From assembly GCA_937925515.1 (NCBI GenBank), contig CALALP010000013.1, forward strand, positions 1 through 42,237: a DNA stretch of 42,237 nucleotides. The letters are read 5' to 3'. This document shows, in pieces, positions 24,576-34,200 of the stretch. Position 1 is the first letter of the stretch. Every line of letters starts with the position of its first letter. Position numbers and translations under genes: made by a program. Below the pieces are notes generated by a model that had not been told where the DNA came from, did not search any database, and saw nothing but the letters and a program-made list of their open reading frames with translations. This DNA comes from an uncultured Lachnoanaerobaculum sp. GTDB taxonomy: Bacteria > Bacillota > Clostridia > Lachnospirales > Lachnospiraceae.

Positions 24576-26015
24576 ATGGAAGATGTAATTATTATCGGAG
24601 CAGGTGTGTCAGGAACTTCTTGTGCTAGAGAGTTGGCAAGGTATAAGGGTAAGATTTGCGTACTTGAAAAAGAGGAAGATGTATGTTGTGGAACTTCAAA
24701 GGCAAATAGTGCTATTGTACATGCAGGCTATGATGCAAAAGAGGGTTCATTAATGGCAAAATTAAATGTAGAGGGCAATCGCATTATGCCTAAACTTGCA
24801 AAGGAATTAGATTTTGCTTTTAAGCTTTGTGGCTCTTTGGTAGTGTGTCTTGATGAAGAAGAACTTCCTAATTTAATCAAACTTTATGATAGAGGAATTG
24901 CAAATGGAGTAAAAGAGTTAGAGGTAATTACTGATAAAAAAAGAATAAAAGAGTTAGAACCTAATTTATCAGAAAAAACAGCAGGTGTTTTATATGCACC
25001 GACAGCAGGGATTGTATGTCCCTTTAACCTAAATATTGCAATGGCTGAAAATGCTTATTCAAATGGAGTTAAATTTCATTTTAATACTAGAGTAAAAAAT
25101 ATTTATAAAATTGAAAATGGTTGGGCAATAGACACTACAAATGGAGTTTATAAAACAAGATGTGTGGTAAATGCAGCAGGAGTCTATGCTGATGAATTAC
25201 ATAACATGGTAGCTAGAGAAAAAATTCATATTACACCTCGTAGAGGTGATTATTGTTTGCTTGATAAAACAGTAGGTAACCATGTAAACAGGACAATATT
25301 TGCATTACCGGGGAAATATGGAAAAGGAGTTTTAGTAGCACCTACTGTACATGGAAATTTAATTGTAGGGCCTACTGCCATTGACATTACCGATAAGGAC
25401 TCAACTGCAACAACTATGGCAGGTATACAAGAGCTTATTTCAAAGGCAAGTATGAATGTAAAAAATCTACCTATGAATAAGGTCATTACTTCTTTTGCAG
25501 GGCTTAGAGCTCATGAGGACGGACATGAATTTATCATAAAAGAACTTCCTGAGGCTAAGGGCTTTGTGGATTGTGCAGGCATTGAATCTCCGGGGCTTAC
25601 AAGTGCACCTGCAATAGGGAAAATGGTGGCTGAAATTGTACAAAATATTTTAAATCTGCCAATTAATGACAAGTTTATAAAAACAAGAAAGGGAGTTTTA
25701 AATCCTAAAGAATTATCATTTAAAGAGTATAGTGAGCTTGTAAAGAAAAAGCCTGAATATGGAAATATTATATGCAGATGTGAAATGATAAGCGAGGGAG
25801 AAATTTTAGATGCAATTCATAGACCACTTGGAGCAAGTTCATTAGACGGACTAAAACGTAGAGTAAGGGCAGGTTCAGGAAGATGTCAAGCAGGTTTTTG
25901 TACTTCTAGAAGTATGGAGATTTTAAGGCGTGAATTAGGAATTAATATGACTGAGATTACAAAATCAGGAAAGGGTTCAAAGCTTGTAGTTGGAGAAGAT
26001 AAGGACTTATGGTAG
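24576..26015 (+). CDS. FAD-dependent glycerol-3-phosphate dehydrogenase, GlpA-like with [2Fe-2S] domain
   Basis: Oxidises glycerol 3-phosphate to dihydroxyacetone phosphate. The 479-residue protein begins with a Rossmann FAD motif (I-I-I-G-A-G-V-S-G), has the DAO-fold core, and ends in a BFD-like iron-sulfur domain with cysteines I-C-R-C-E ... G-R-C-Q-A-G-F-C. This architecture is that of the GlpA subunit in clostridial glp operons, working with the GlpB-like protein and the small Cys-rich protein that follow. ATG 24576 has AGGAGGG upstream; the in-frame ATG at 24534 lies within the hairpin and is rejected. Confidence 0.88.
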   Translation: MEDVIIIGAGVSGTSCARELARYKGKICVLEKEEDVCCGTSKANSAIVHAGYDAKEGSLMAKLNVEGNRIMPKLAKELDFAFKLCGSLVVCLDEEELPNLIKLYDRGIANGVKELEVITDKKRIKELEPNLSEKTAGVLYAPTAGIVCPFNLNIAMAENAYSNGVKFHFNTRVKNIYKIENGWAIDTTNGVYKTRCVVNAAGVYADELHNMVAREKIHITPRRGDYCLLDKTVGNHVNRTIFALPGKYGKGVLVAPTVHGNLIVGPTAIDITDKDSTATTMAGIQELISKASMNVKNLPMNKVITSFAGLRAHEDGHEFIIKELPEAKGFVDCAGIESPGLTSAPAIGKMVAEIVQNILNLPINDKFIKTRKGVLNPKELSFKEYSELVKKKPEYGNIICRCEMISEGEILDAIHRPLGASSLDGLKRRVRAGSGRCQAGFCTSRSMEILRRELGINMTEITKSGKGSKLVVGEDKDLW

Positions 26016-26032
26016 TTAAAATGGAGAATGGT

Positions 26033-27307
26033 ATGAAAGAATATGATATAGTAATTATTGGAGGTGGACCGGCAGGGCTTGCAGCGGCAGTATCAGCTAA
26101 GGACGCAGGGATAGATAACTTACTTATATTAGAAAGAGATAAGATGCTTGGAGGCATTTTAAACCAATGTATTCATAATGGTTTTGGACTTCATACATTT
26201 AAAGAGGAACTTACCGGACCTGAGTATGCAAGTAGATATATTAGCGAGGTAGAAAAGAGAAATATAGAATATAAGCTTGAAACTATGGTAGTAGACATTT
26301 CCCCTGAAAAAGTTATCATAGCCCTTAATAAAAAAGATAGCTTGTTTAAGATAAAGGCAAAGGCAATAATTTTAGCTATGGGTTGTAGAGAGCGTTCAAG
26401 AGGGGCATTAAATATACCCGGATATCGTCCTGCAGGAATATTTAGTGCCGGTACTGCACAAAGACTTGTAAATATGGAGGGATATCTTCCGGGGCGAGAA
26501 GTCGTGATACTTGGCTCAGGGGATATAGGACTTATTATGGCAAGGAGAATGACTCTCGAGGGAGCAAAAGTTAAAGTTGTAGCTGAACTTATGCCTTATT
26601 CAGGAGGATTAAAAAGAAATATAGTCCAATGTCTAAATGATTACAACATTCCTTTAAAATTAAGTCATACGGTTATAGACATAAAGGGAAAAGAGAGAGT
26701 TGAAAGCGTAGTCATTGCAAAGGTTGATGAAAAAGGTAAACCTATTGCAGGTACAGAGGAGGAATATTCTTGCGATACACTGCTTTTGTCGGTAGGACTT
26801 ATCCCTGAAAATGAATTATCCCTAAACTTAGGAGTAAAGTTAAACACTGTAACTTCAGGCCCAATAGTAAATGAAAGTTTAGAAACAAATGTAGAGGGAG
26901 TTTTTGCATGTGGCAATGTATTACATGTGCATGACTTGGTAGACTTTGTTTCAAAAGAGGCAGCTGATGCAGGAATTAGTGCTGCAAATTATGTAAAAGC
27001 CGGAATACAAAAACAAACTAATAGAATTAAACTTACATCTACTCAGGGGGTACGCTATACAGTTCCCTCACTTATAGGTATTGAAAACATGAAAGAAAAA
27101 CAACTAGTTCGTTTTAGAGTTGGAAAAGTTTTTAAAAATGTTTTTGTAAGTGCATATATTGGCGAGGAAAGAGTTTTAAAAAAGCCAAGGTCTATTATGG
27201 CTCCGGGAGAAATGGAGGAAATATCATTTGATAAGAAACTTTTGTTAAAATACCCTAATTGTGATGAAATTGTAATAAAAGTGGAGGAAAGCTATGAAAC
27301 AGGTTGA
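26033..27307 (+). CDS. NAD(P)/FAD-dependent oxidoreductase, GlpB-like partner
   Basis: A 424-residue pyridine-nucleotide-disulfide-reductase-fold protein with an FAD motif at the N terminus (V-I-I-G-G-G-P-A-G-L-A-A-A), a second nucleotide motif (V-I-L-G-S-G-D-I-G-L-I) and the C-terminal F-A-C-G-N-V-L-H-V-H-D. No redox-active C-x-x-C pair is present. In anaerobic Firmicutes this gene accompanies the GlpA-like and DUF1667 genes and probably passes electrons to or from NAD(H). The ATG at 26033 has GGAG 6 bases upstream; ATG 26009, which overlaps the previous stop, and ATG 26021 lack one. It overlaps the next gene by 14 bases. Confidence 0.85.
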   Translation: MKEYDIVIIGGGPAGLAAAVSAKDAGIDNLLILERDKMLGGILNQCIHNGFGLHTFKEELTGPEYASRYISEVEKRNIEYKLETMVVDISPEKVIIALNKKDSLFKIKAKAIILAMGCRERSRGALNIPGYRPAGIFSAGTAQRLVNMEGYLPGREVVILGSGDIGLIMARRMTLEGAKVKVVAELMPYSGGLKRNIVQCLNDYNIPLKLSHTVIDIKGKERVESVVIAKVDEKGKPIAGTEEEYSCDTLLLSVGLIPENELSLNLGVKLNTVTSGPIVNESLETNVEGVFACGNVLHVHDLVDFVSKEAADAGISAANYVKAGIQKQTNRIKLTSTQGVRYTVPSLIGIENMKEKQLVRFRVGKVFKNVFVSAYIGEERVLKKPRSIMAPGEMEEISFDKKLLLKYPNCDEIVIKVEESYETG

Positions 27308-27659
27308 TTTAATATGTATTAGCTGTCCTATGGGTTGTTCCATGAAAGTTGATATGGAAGAAAAACAGGTTATAAAGGTACAGGGAAATAACTGTAAAAG
27401 AGGGGAAATATATGCTCGTAAAGAACTTGTAAACCCTACTAGAATCGTTACTTCTACTATCAAAGTAATAGGAGGAAAGTTTCCAAGAGTTTCTGTAAAG
27501 ACAAAAGAGGACATTCCAAAGGATAAGATTTTTGATTGTGTAAGGGCATTAAAAAATGTAGAGGTAAATGCACCTATTCATATAGGAGATGTAGTATTGG
27601 AAAATGTTGCAGGCACTAAAGTTGATATGGTAGCAACCTCGGAAAATTTAAATATGTAG
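27294..27659 (+). CDS. DUF1667 small cysteine-rich protein of the glp system
   Basis: A 121-residue protein with C8-x2-C11-x3-C15 and C34, a spacing like the iron-sulfur site of molybdopterin oxidoreductases, so it probably holds a [4Fe-4S] cluster and acts in electron transfer with the two flavoproteins upstream. GGAGG lies 6 bases before the ATG, within the preceding gene, which it overlaps by 14 bases, implying translational coupling. The family's exact function is unknown. Confidence 0.85.
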   Translation: MKQVDLICISCPMGCSMKVDMEEKQVIKVQGNNCKRGEIYARKELVNPTRIVTSTIKVIGGKFPRVSVKTKEDIPKDKIFDCVRALKNVEVNAPIHIGDVVLENVAGTKVDMVATSENLNM

Positions 27660-27748
27660 AAATTTTGTAGAAAATAAGTTGTACTATTTACAGCGGCAAA
27701 AACAAGGTATAAAATTAAAATACATACATTAATTTATAAGGAGGCAAT

Positions 27749-28735
27749 ATGAAGAAGTTTATTAATGATGTTTCACTAGTAGAAGAACAGATGATTTTGG
27801 GTATGGTAAAGGCATATCCTGAGTATTTAAAAAAACTTGAATCCGGAAATGTTGTAGTCCGTGCAAATAAAAAAGAGGGCAAAGTTGCTCTTATAAGTGG
27901 TGGTGGAAGTGGACATGAGCCGGCACATGGTGGTTTTGTGGGAACAGGCATGCTTGATTGTGCAGTTGCAGGTGCAGTATTTACTTCTCCTACTCCTGAT
28001 AAGATTTATGAGGGAATCAAAGCTATTGCCACTGATAAGGGTGTACTTATGGTTATAAAAAATTATACAGGCGATGTTATGAACTTTGAAATGGCGGCAG
28101 ATATGGCGGCTATGGACGGGATTGAAGTAAAACAAGTTATTACAAATGATGATGTCGCAGTAAAAGACAGTCTATACACTGTTGGTAGAAGAGGAGTTGC
28201 AGGAACTGTTTTTGTACATAAGATTGCAGGAGCATTGGCAGAAGAGGGTGCAAGTCTTGATGAAGTGCAGGCTGTTGCACAAAAAGTAATTGACAATGTT
28301 CGTACAATGGGAGCGGCTATTGAACCTTGTACAGTGCCGGCAGCAGGAAAACCGGGATTTGAACTTGCAGATAATGAAATGGAGATAGGCATAGGAATAC
28401 ATGGCGAACCGGGAACACATAGAGAACCGATAAAGCCGGCAGATGAAGTAGTAGATTTATTACTTAGTCATATTTTATCAGATATAGATTACTCAGGCAA
28501 AGAAGTTGCAGTTTTAATAAATGGTGCAGGTGGTACTCCGCTTATGGAATTATTTATTATAAATAATAGAGTTTCTGATGTGTTAAAAGAAAAGGGCATA
28601 AAGGTTTATCGTACTTTTGTAGGAGAGTTTATGACTTCTATTGAAATGCAAGGTTTTTCAATCTCATTACTTCGTTTAGATGATGAAATGAAAAGATTAT
28701 TAGATGCAAAAGCAGACACTCCTGCTTGGAAATAA
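27749..28735 (+). CDS. dhaK: Dihydroxyacetone kinase subunit DhaK
   Basis: Binds dihydroxyacetone covalently for phosphorylation by DhaL. The 328-residue protein keeps the key residues at E. coli numbering: H56 (G-S-G-H-E-P), D109 (Y-T-G-D-V) and the substrate-linking H218 (I-G-I-H-G-E-P). AAGGAGG precedes the ATG. The 89-base gap from the previous gene is the largest within this run and could carry a weak promoter (TTTACA 27687-27692, TATAAA 27708-27713, only 15 apart). It is the first of three PTS-type subunits. Confidence 0.96.
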   Translation: MKKFINDVSLVEEQMILGMVKAYPEYLKKLESGNVVVRANKKEGKVALISGGGSGHEPAHGGFVGTGMLDCAVAGAVFTSPTPDKIYEGIKAIATDKGVLMVIKNYTGDVMNFEMAADMAAMDGIEVKQVITNDDVAVKDSLYTVGRRGVAGTVFVHKIAGALAEEGASLDEVQAVAQKVIDNVRTMGAAIEPCTVPAAGKPGFELADNEMEIGIGIHGEPGTHREPIKPADEVVDLLLSHILSDIDYSGKEVAVLINGAGGTPLMELFIINNRVSDVLKEKGIKVYRTFVGEFMTSIEMQGFSISLLRLDDEMKRLLDAKADTPAWK

Positions 28736-28754
28736 ATGATACTTGGAGGAAGTT

Positions 28755-29378
28755 ATGACTAATGTAATAGAAGTTATTAAAAATATCTGCAAAACAATGC
28801 AGGAGCATAAAGACTATCTTACAGAACTTGATCAGCCTATCGGCGATAGCGACCATGGAATAAATATGGCAAGAGGCTTTGAGGCAGTAAATGAAAAATT
28901 AGATGAACTTAAGGATAAAGACATTGCTACAATATTGAAAACAGTAGGAATGACCTTAGTATCAACAGTAGGTGGAGCATCAGGCCCACTATATGGTTCT
29001 GCATTTTTAAAGGCAGCTATGACAGTTACAGGAAAAAATGACATTGATATAGATACATTTATTAGTATGTTAAGTAGTGCCATTGAGGCTGTTAAACAAA
29101 GAGGAAAGGCTACTTTAGGAGAGGCTACCATGCTTGATGCTATGATTCCCTCTCTTGAGGCAATGCAAAATGCAAGAGAGGAAAAAAAGCCTGCTTTAGA
29201 AATTTTAAAAGAGGGTGTTGAGGCGGCTAAAAAAGGAGCAGAACATACAAAGGATTTAATAGCAACCAAGGGGAGAGCAAGTTATGTTGGAGAAAGAGGA
29301 CTTGGACATCAAGACCCCGGAGCAACTTCTTATACTTACTTACTTGAGGCTATTTATGAAAGTGTAAAGGGGGATTAA
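28755..29378 (+). CDS. dhaL: Dihydroxyacetone kinase subunit DhaL
   Basis: The ADP-binding subunit that passes phosphate from DhaM to dihydroxyacetone; 207 residues. The magnesium-binding aspartates are D26, D31 and D33 (L-D-Q-P-I-G-D-S-D-H-G). The G-G-A-S-G-P-L-Y-G loop that binds nucleotide is present. ATG 28755 follows GGAGG by 5 bases; the TTG at 28743 is not used. Its stop abuts the dhaM start. Confidence 0.95.
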   Translation: MTNVIEVIKNICKTMQEHKDYLTELDQPIGDSDHGINMARGFEAVNEKLDELKDKDIATILKTVGMTLVSTVGGASGPLYGSAFLKAAMTVTGKNDIDIDTFISMLSSAIEAVKQRGKATLGEATMLDAMIPSLEAMQNAREEKKPALEILKEGVEAAKKGAEHTKDLIATKGRASYVGERGLGHQDPGATSYTYLLEAIYESVKGD

Positions 29379-29759
29379 ATGGTAGGAATTGTAATTGTTT
29401 CCCACAGTCAAAAACTAGCTGAAAGTGTGGTAGAACTTACTAAAATGATGGCGGCTGATGCTAAAATAGAGGCGGCAGGGGGCATGGAAGACGGTGGACT
29501 TGGAACAAGCTTTGAAAAGATAAATAAAGCTATTGAAAAGGTTTATTCAGATGACGGAGTAATAGTATTAGTTGACATGGGTAGTGCAGTTATGACTACT
29601 GAAATGGTTATTGAAAGCTTGGGAGATAAAAAAGTTAAGATAGCAGATTGTCCTTTAGTAGAGGGAGCAGTAACAGCTACAGTAGAGGCTAGTACAGGCT
29701 CTGATATGGAAAGTATATTAAAGGAACTTGAAAAGGTAGGAACAATAAAAAAATTGTAA
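29379..29759 (+). CDS. dhaM: PTS-dependent dihydroxyacetone kinase phosphotransferase subunit DhaM
   Basis: A 126-residue EIIA-Man-like domain that takes phosphate from HPr through H9 (V-I-V-S-H-S) and rephosphorylates ADP on DhaL. It has only the EIIA domain, as usual in Firmicutes, not the HPr-EI extension of E. coli DhaM. It begins on the base after the dhaL stop and ends the run. Confidence 0.94.
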   Translation: MVGIVIVSHSQKLAESVVELTKMMAADAKIEAAGGMEDGGLGTSFEKINKAIEKVYSDDGVIVLVDMGSAVMTTEMVIESLGDKKVKIADCPLVEGAVTATVEASTGSDMESILKELEKVGTIKKL

Positions 29760-29780
29760 TAAAGTTTTTAGGTTGTTTTG

Positions 29781-29815
29781 GGGTATTTTCCTCGCCAACG
29801 GTGAGGAAAATACCC
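29781..29815 (+). terminator. Hairpin ending the glp-dha run
   Basis: A 16-bp stem with a single G-U pair (29781-29796 with 29800-29815) and a 3-base loop, 21 bases after the dhaM stop. What follows is TAATATTTA rather than a clean T-run. A terminator or 3' stabiliser is likely. Confidence 0.75.
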
Positions 29816-29901
29816 TAATATTTAAATTGGAAAAGCAAAATGTGGAAATTTAGTCAATTTAGTTGTATTATATATGTAAATATCTAATGGAGGAATTTAA
29901 T

Positions 29902-31197
29902 ATGGGACTTTTAAGAGCAGGCATAGGTTCTTTAACAGGAGTTCTCGCTGACCAATGGAGAGAATATATTTATTGTCCGTCGCTTGAAAGCGATGTTTTA
30001 GTAAGAAAGGGAGAAAATAGAAAAGCAAAGAGAAGTTCTAATAGAGGAAGTAGTAACCTCATAACAAATGGTTCTATAATCGCAGTAAATGAGGGACAAT
30101 GTATGATGATTGTAGACCAAGGGCAGATAGTAGAGTTATGTGCCGAGTCAGGAGAGTTTGTATATGATACCTCAAGCGAACCAAGTGTTTTTGTTGGAAA
30201 CTTTGGGGACGGTTTAAAAGCTAGTTTTAATCAATTCATGAGAAGACTTTCCTTTGGAGGAGATACAGGAAAAGACCAAAGAGTATACTTTTTTAATACC
30301 AAGGAAATACTTGGAAATAAATTTGGAACAATTAATCCTGTACCTTTTAGAGTTGTTGATAATAATATAGGCTTAGATATAGATACTGCAATAAGATGTC
30401 ATGGCGAATATGCATTTAGAATTATAGACCCTATTTTGTTCTATAAAAATATTTCAGGAAATGTTGAAAATGACTACACTAGAGATATTATAGATTCACA
30501 ACTTAGGAGTGAACTTCTTTCAGCACTTCAGCCTGCATTTGCAAAGATTTCTGAAATGGGGATAAGATATAGTGCACTTCCGGGACAGACTCAAATATTA
30601 AGTGATGCCTTAAATGAAGTACTTTCAGAAAAATGGACTAAGAGATATGGAATAATCATTAGTACACTTTCAATAAGTTCTATAACTGCACCAAAAGAAG
30701 ATGAGGATATGATTAAGGAACTTCAAAGAAATGCAGTTTTTAGAAATCCTAATATGGCGGCGGCTCACATGGTTGGAGCACAAGCAAGTGCAATGCAGGC
30801 AGCAGCCTCAAATACTGCAACAGGCCCAATGGTAGCATTTGCAGGAATGAATGCTGCAAGTAGTGCAGGTGGTATAAATGCAAATGATTTATTTGCTATG
30901 GGAAATCAAAACCATAACAATACACCTGCTAATAATGTCAATCAAAACACTTGGAATTGTTCTTGTGGTAAAATAGGTAATACAGGAAACTTCTGTACTG
31001 ATTGTGGTAAGCCAAAACCTGCCACATCTAGTTGGACTTGTACTTGTGGAAATCAAAATACAGGTAAATTTTGCACTAATTGTGGCAAGCAAAGACCTGA
31101 GGCAATGCAAGCAAAATGTAATAGATGTGGCTGGGAGGCAAAGGATAGTAACATTCCTAAGTTCTGTCCTGAATGTGGAAATACATTAAATGGTTAA
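29902..31197 (+). CDS. SPFH-domain protein with C-terminal zinc ribbons (YdjI-like)
   Basis: A 431-residue member of the stomatin/prohibitin group sometimes labelled 'virion core protein'. Residues ~1-300 form the SPFH-like part (opening A-D-Q-W-R-E-Y-I-Y-C-P-S-L). An Ala/Met-rich stretch follows, then three Cys4-type zinc ribbons from about residue 351 (C-S-C-G ... C-T-D-C-G; C-T-C-G ... C-T-N-C-G; C-N-R-C-G ... C-P-E-C-G). No membrane segment is evident. GGAGGA precedes ATG 29902; earlier in-frame starts lack such a site. Related proteins form membrane-associated assemblies and occur with stress genes. The next gene begins 38 bases later, so the two probably act together. Confidence 0.85.
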   Translation: MGLLRAGIGSLTGVLADQWREYIYCPSLESDVLVRKGENRKAKRSSNRGSSNLITNGSIIAVNEGQCMMIVDQGQIVELCAESGEFVYDTSSEPSVFVGNFGDGLKASFNQFMRRLSFGGDTGKDQRVYFFNTKEILGNKFGTINPVPFRVVDNNIGLDIDTAIRCHGEYAFRIIDPILFYKNISGNVENDYTRDIIDSQLRSELLSALQPAFAKISEMGIRYSALPGQTQILSDALNEVLSEKWTKRYGIIISTLSISSITAPKEDEDMIKELQRNAVFRNPNMAAAHMVGAQASAMQAAASNTATGPMVAFAGMNAASSAGGINANDLFAMGNQNHNNTPANNVNQNTWNCSCGKIGNTGNFCTDCGKPKPATSSWTCTCGNQNTGKFCTNCGKQRPEAMQAKCNRCGWEAKDSNIPKFCPECGNTLNG

Positions 31198-31235
31198 CAT
31201 AAAGTCAAGGCTTGGTTTAATTTAGGGGGTAAGCA

Positions 31236-34200
31236 ATGTTTCTTATTTCCGTAATAATGATTATTTTGTTTCTAGTAATAGTAAGTAAACAAAATAAAAA
31301 AGATAAAGATGAAATTGAATATTTAAAAAGTGAATTATTTAGAGCTGAGGACAAGAGTAATTATATTCTTAATAAAATTGCAAGTAAGTACCCTGAATTT
31401 GCAGATGAGATTTTAAAGGAATATTATAATAATCAAAGGGCTGGTGAATATAGCCAGCCTAATTATAATGTAAATCAAAATGCTTATTATAATGAAAATA
31501 CTAATGCAGAAAGTATTTTAGATAAACAAGAATTAGAAAAGCAAGAAGTTTATAATAGTGAAAATATTAATGCAGGAAACATTTTAAATAGTCAAAAAGT
31601 AGAAAAGCAAGACATTTATCATAGCGAAAATATTTTAAATAAACAAGAAGTAGAAAATCAAGACATTTCTAATAATGAAAACATTTCAGAAAATCAAGAC
31701 ATTTATTATGATACTACTTATATTTCAAGGGATATAAAACTTGTTAATAAGAGAAAGGTTGTTACTAAGAGCGAGGAGCAGATAAAGCAAGAAAGAATTA
31801 AGTTTAATAGTACACTGAGTCTTTGCTTGGGTGCAGTCTTTATAATGATTTCAGGGCTTGTATTTGCGACTACAACTTGGAAAATCTTACCTAACTTTAT
31901 AAAATTAATATCCCTTGCGATATTTGCTGTTTTATTCTATGTTGCAAGCTTTGTGGCATATAAAAAACTTGATATTATCCGTACTGCAAAAACTTTTTAT
32001 GTGCTAGGAAGTATTTATGTATTTGTTTTTGTTCTTGCAGCAGGTTATTTCAGGCTTTTAGGCGAATATCTAAGTATAAGAGGAAGTGGGAGATTTCTAT
32101 TATTTTTCATAGGAATGTTTTTTACGGAGATTTCATTAATATATGGATTAAAGCTATTTAGAGAAAAGTGGTATGGCTATATATGTGCCTCAGGAGTTAG
32201 TATCTGCTTTGGGCTATTAGTTTATACCTTTACCTATGAAATAAAGAGCCTGTCATTTTACTATGGTATATTTGCAGTTGTATTAATAATGATTGATAGA
32301 TATAAGCTCATAAATAGGCTTTCACAAATGTTTGAGCCGGTAAAGATTATCTATCCAAGATATAGTCAAGTTAGTTTTATTTTGGCTTGCACAATGATTG
32401 CTGCATTTCATAGAAATAATTTAAGTTTTGCAGCTGTTATGCTTTTACTTTCTGCTGTTTGTATATTCCTTACTTATAGAGATAGAAAAGCCGAGTATCT
32501 GCCTTTTGGGCTGTTTCTTATAGTGCTTGTAATATTTAAGTTAATTCATATTAAGGGTATATATGAATTAATGTATAAAGTATTGATTTTAAATGTTATG
32601 GGCATTAGTTTAAGGCTTATAAAGCTTTCAAAAAAGAAAGAAGATGTAGTATATAGTGAAATCTCTGAAAATATACTTAAATTTATAAAGTACATACCTT
32701 ATGTAACATGTGTTGTATTAGAAATATTTGTATTAAAAGATATTTATAATCCATATTTTTTAGTTGTATTTTCAACATTTATGGCAGTTTTAATGGTTAT
32801 ATGGCTAAATTTATTAGATAATGATAGGCAGTTAAGCGTTACTGTTAATATAGCCTTTTATATCTTTTCATTTGCACTATTTGAATATATCAATGTAAAT
32901 TTAGAGATTTTCCTTGCTGTATATTTGACTGTTTTATGTGTGATAATGCTGTCAAGAAGATTTGTAGAGAAAACTTTTAAAGTAAGTTTTACAAAGGATG
33001 CAAAGCTTATAGATTACATGGTATTTATATGTGCCGGCACATCCTTGATTATGTCATCTACTGAGCTTTTCTTAAGGTGTACTTTAAACTCAGTTTATTA
33101 TACATTTTTAATATTGGTAAATGTATTCCTGATACATAAATATGATTTAAAAGTAAAACTAAGTGCAGCATTTAATATAGCATTTTATGTATTTGCATTT
33201 ACACTAATAAATTATTTTATTAAAAATGAAAAAGTTAATTGGCTAATATATGTAATAGTAACCACATTACTCCTATTAGGAAAAGATACAATAACTAAGT
33301 ATACCAAGCAGGAATTTGACTTAAGTTCTGATTTTGCATCATTAGCTGCAAGTGTATCATTAAATTTTATATTTACTTTTCTAATAGTATCAGAGTATTT
33401 TGTGCTTGATTGGCTGTCTATTTTAGGTGTATTTTTGGTACTTGTAAATGTAATACTAATACATAGACTTACATTAAAGATAAAATTATCCTTAGCAGTT
33501 AATATAGTTATATATGTATTTATGTATACGATATATAGATATATAGGTATAGATGTAAGGCTTTATATTGCTACAGTTGTAATAGTTTCATGTATATTTA
33601 TACTTACTAATGAAATTATGCTTAGATTCTTAAAAACAGAATTTGACAAAATCTCTTTGATAGCCTCTGCAATAGTGAGTGTTGCATTTAATATAAATTT
33701 ATTTTTTGACCTATATAAACCATTTAGAGTTTTTTACAGAGAGGATATATATAGTTCAATAGTGCCAAGTTGGGCAATGGTTGTAAAAAGTGCTGATACA
33801 ATTTATGCTAATATTGCATTATTAATAAGCCTTTTATTCTTGCTAGTAGTTTTTATTAAATATAAAAATAAGATTTTAGTGCTTAAATACTTTGACCATA
33901 TTATTCAAATCGGAAGTATTTTAATATGTGGCAATCTGCTTGCACTTGGGCTTAATATATTTATAAGACCTGCATATTTGGTGCTCTGTTATATAATTAT
34001 TTATATGGTTTATACAACTTATAAGAAAGAAAGCATTGATAAACTTATAGTAATAATTTCAGTTATAGCCGGAGTTTTAGATTTTACAAATGCTATATAT
34101 TCTGAATATTATATTTTAACTCCATATTTGCTAGTTTTGGCTACTTACATTGTTATAAAATTATATTTTATAAAGCCTACATTTGAAATAAATGAAAATA

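Noticed and set aside
27827..28420. Long minus-strand frames across dhaK and dhaL
   Set aside because: They are mirror frames of strongly conserved genes, have odd composition (Ser, Thr, Cys-rich) and no ribosome sites.
31004..31189. Overlapping + strand frame within the zinc-ribbon end of the SPFH gene
   Set aside because: It is out of frame with three clear zinc ribbons and has no independent start signal.
29902..31197. Phage origin, suggested by the 'virion core protein' label used for such proteins
   Set aside because: The label is historical; the neighbours are housekeeping and membrane genes with no phage structural or packaging genes.
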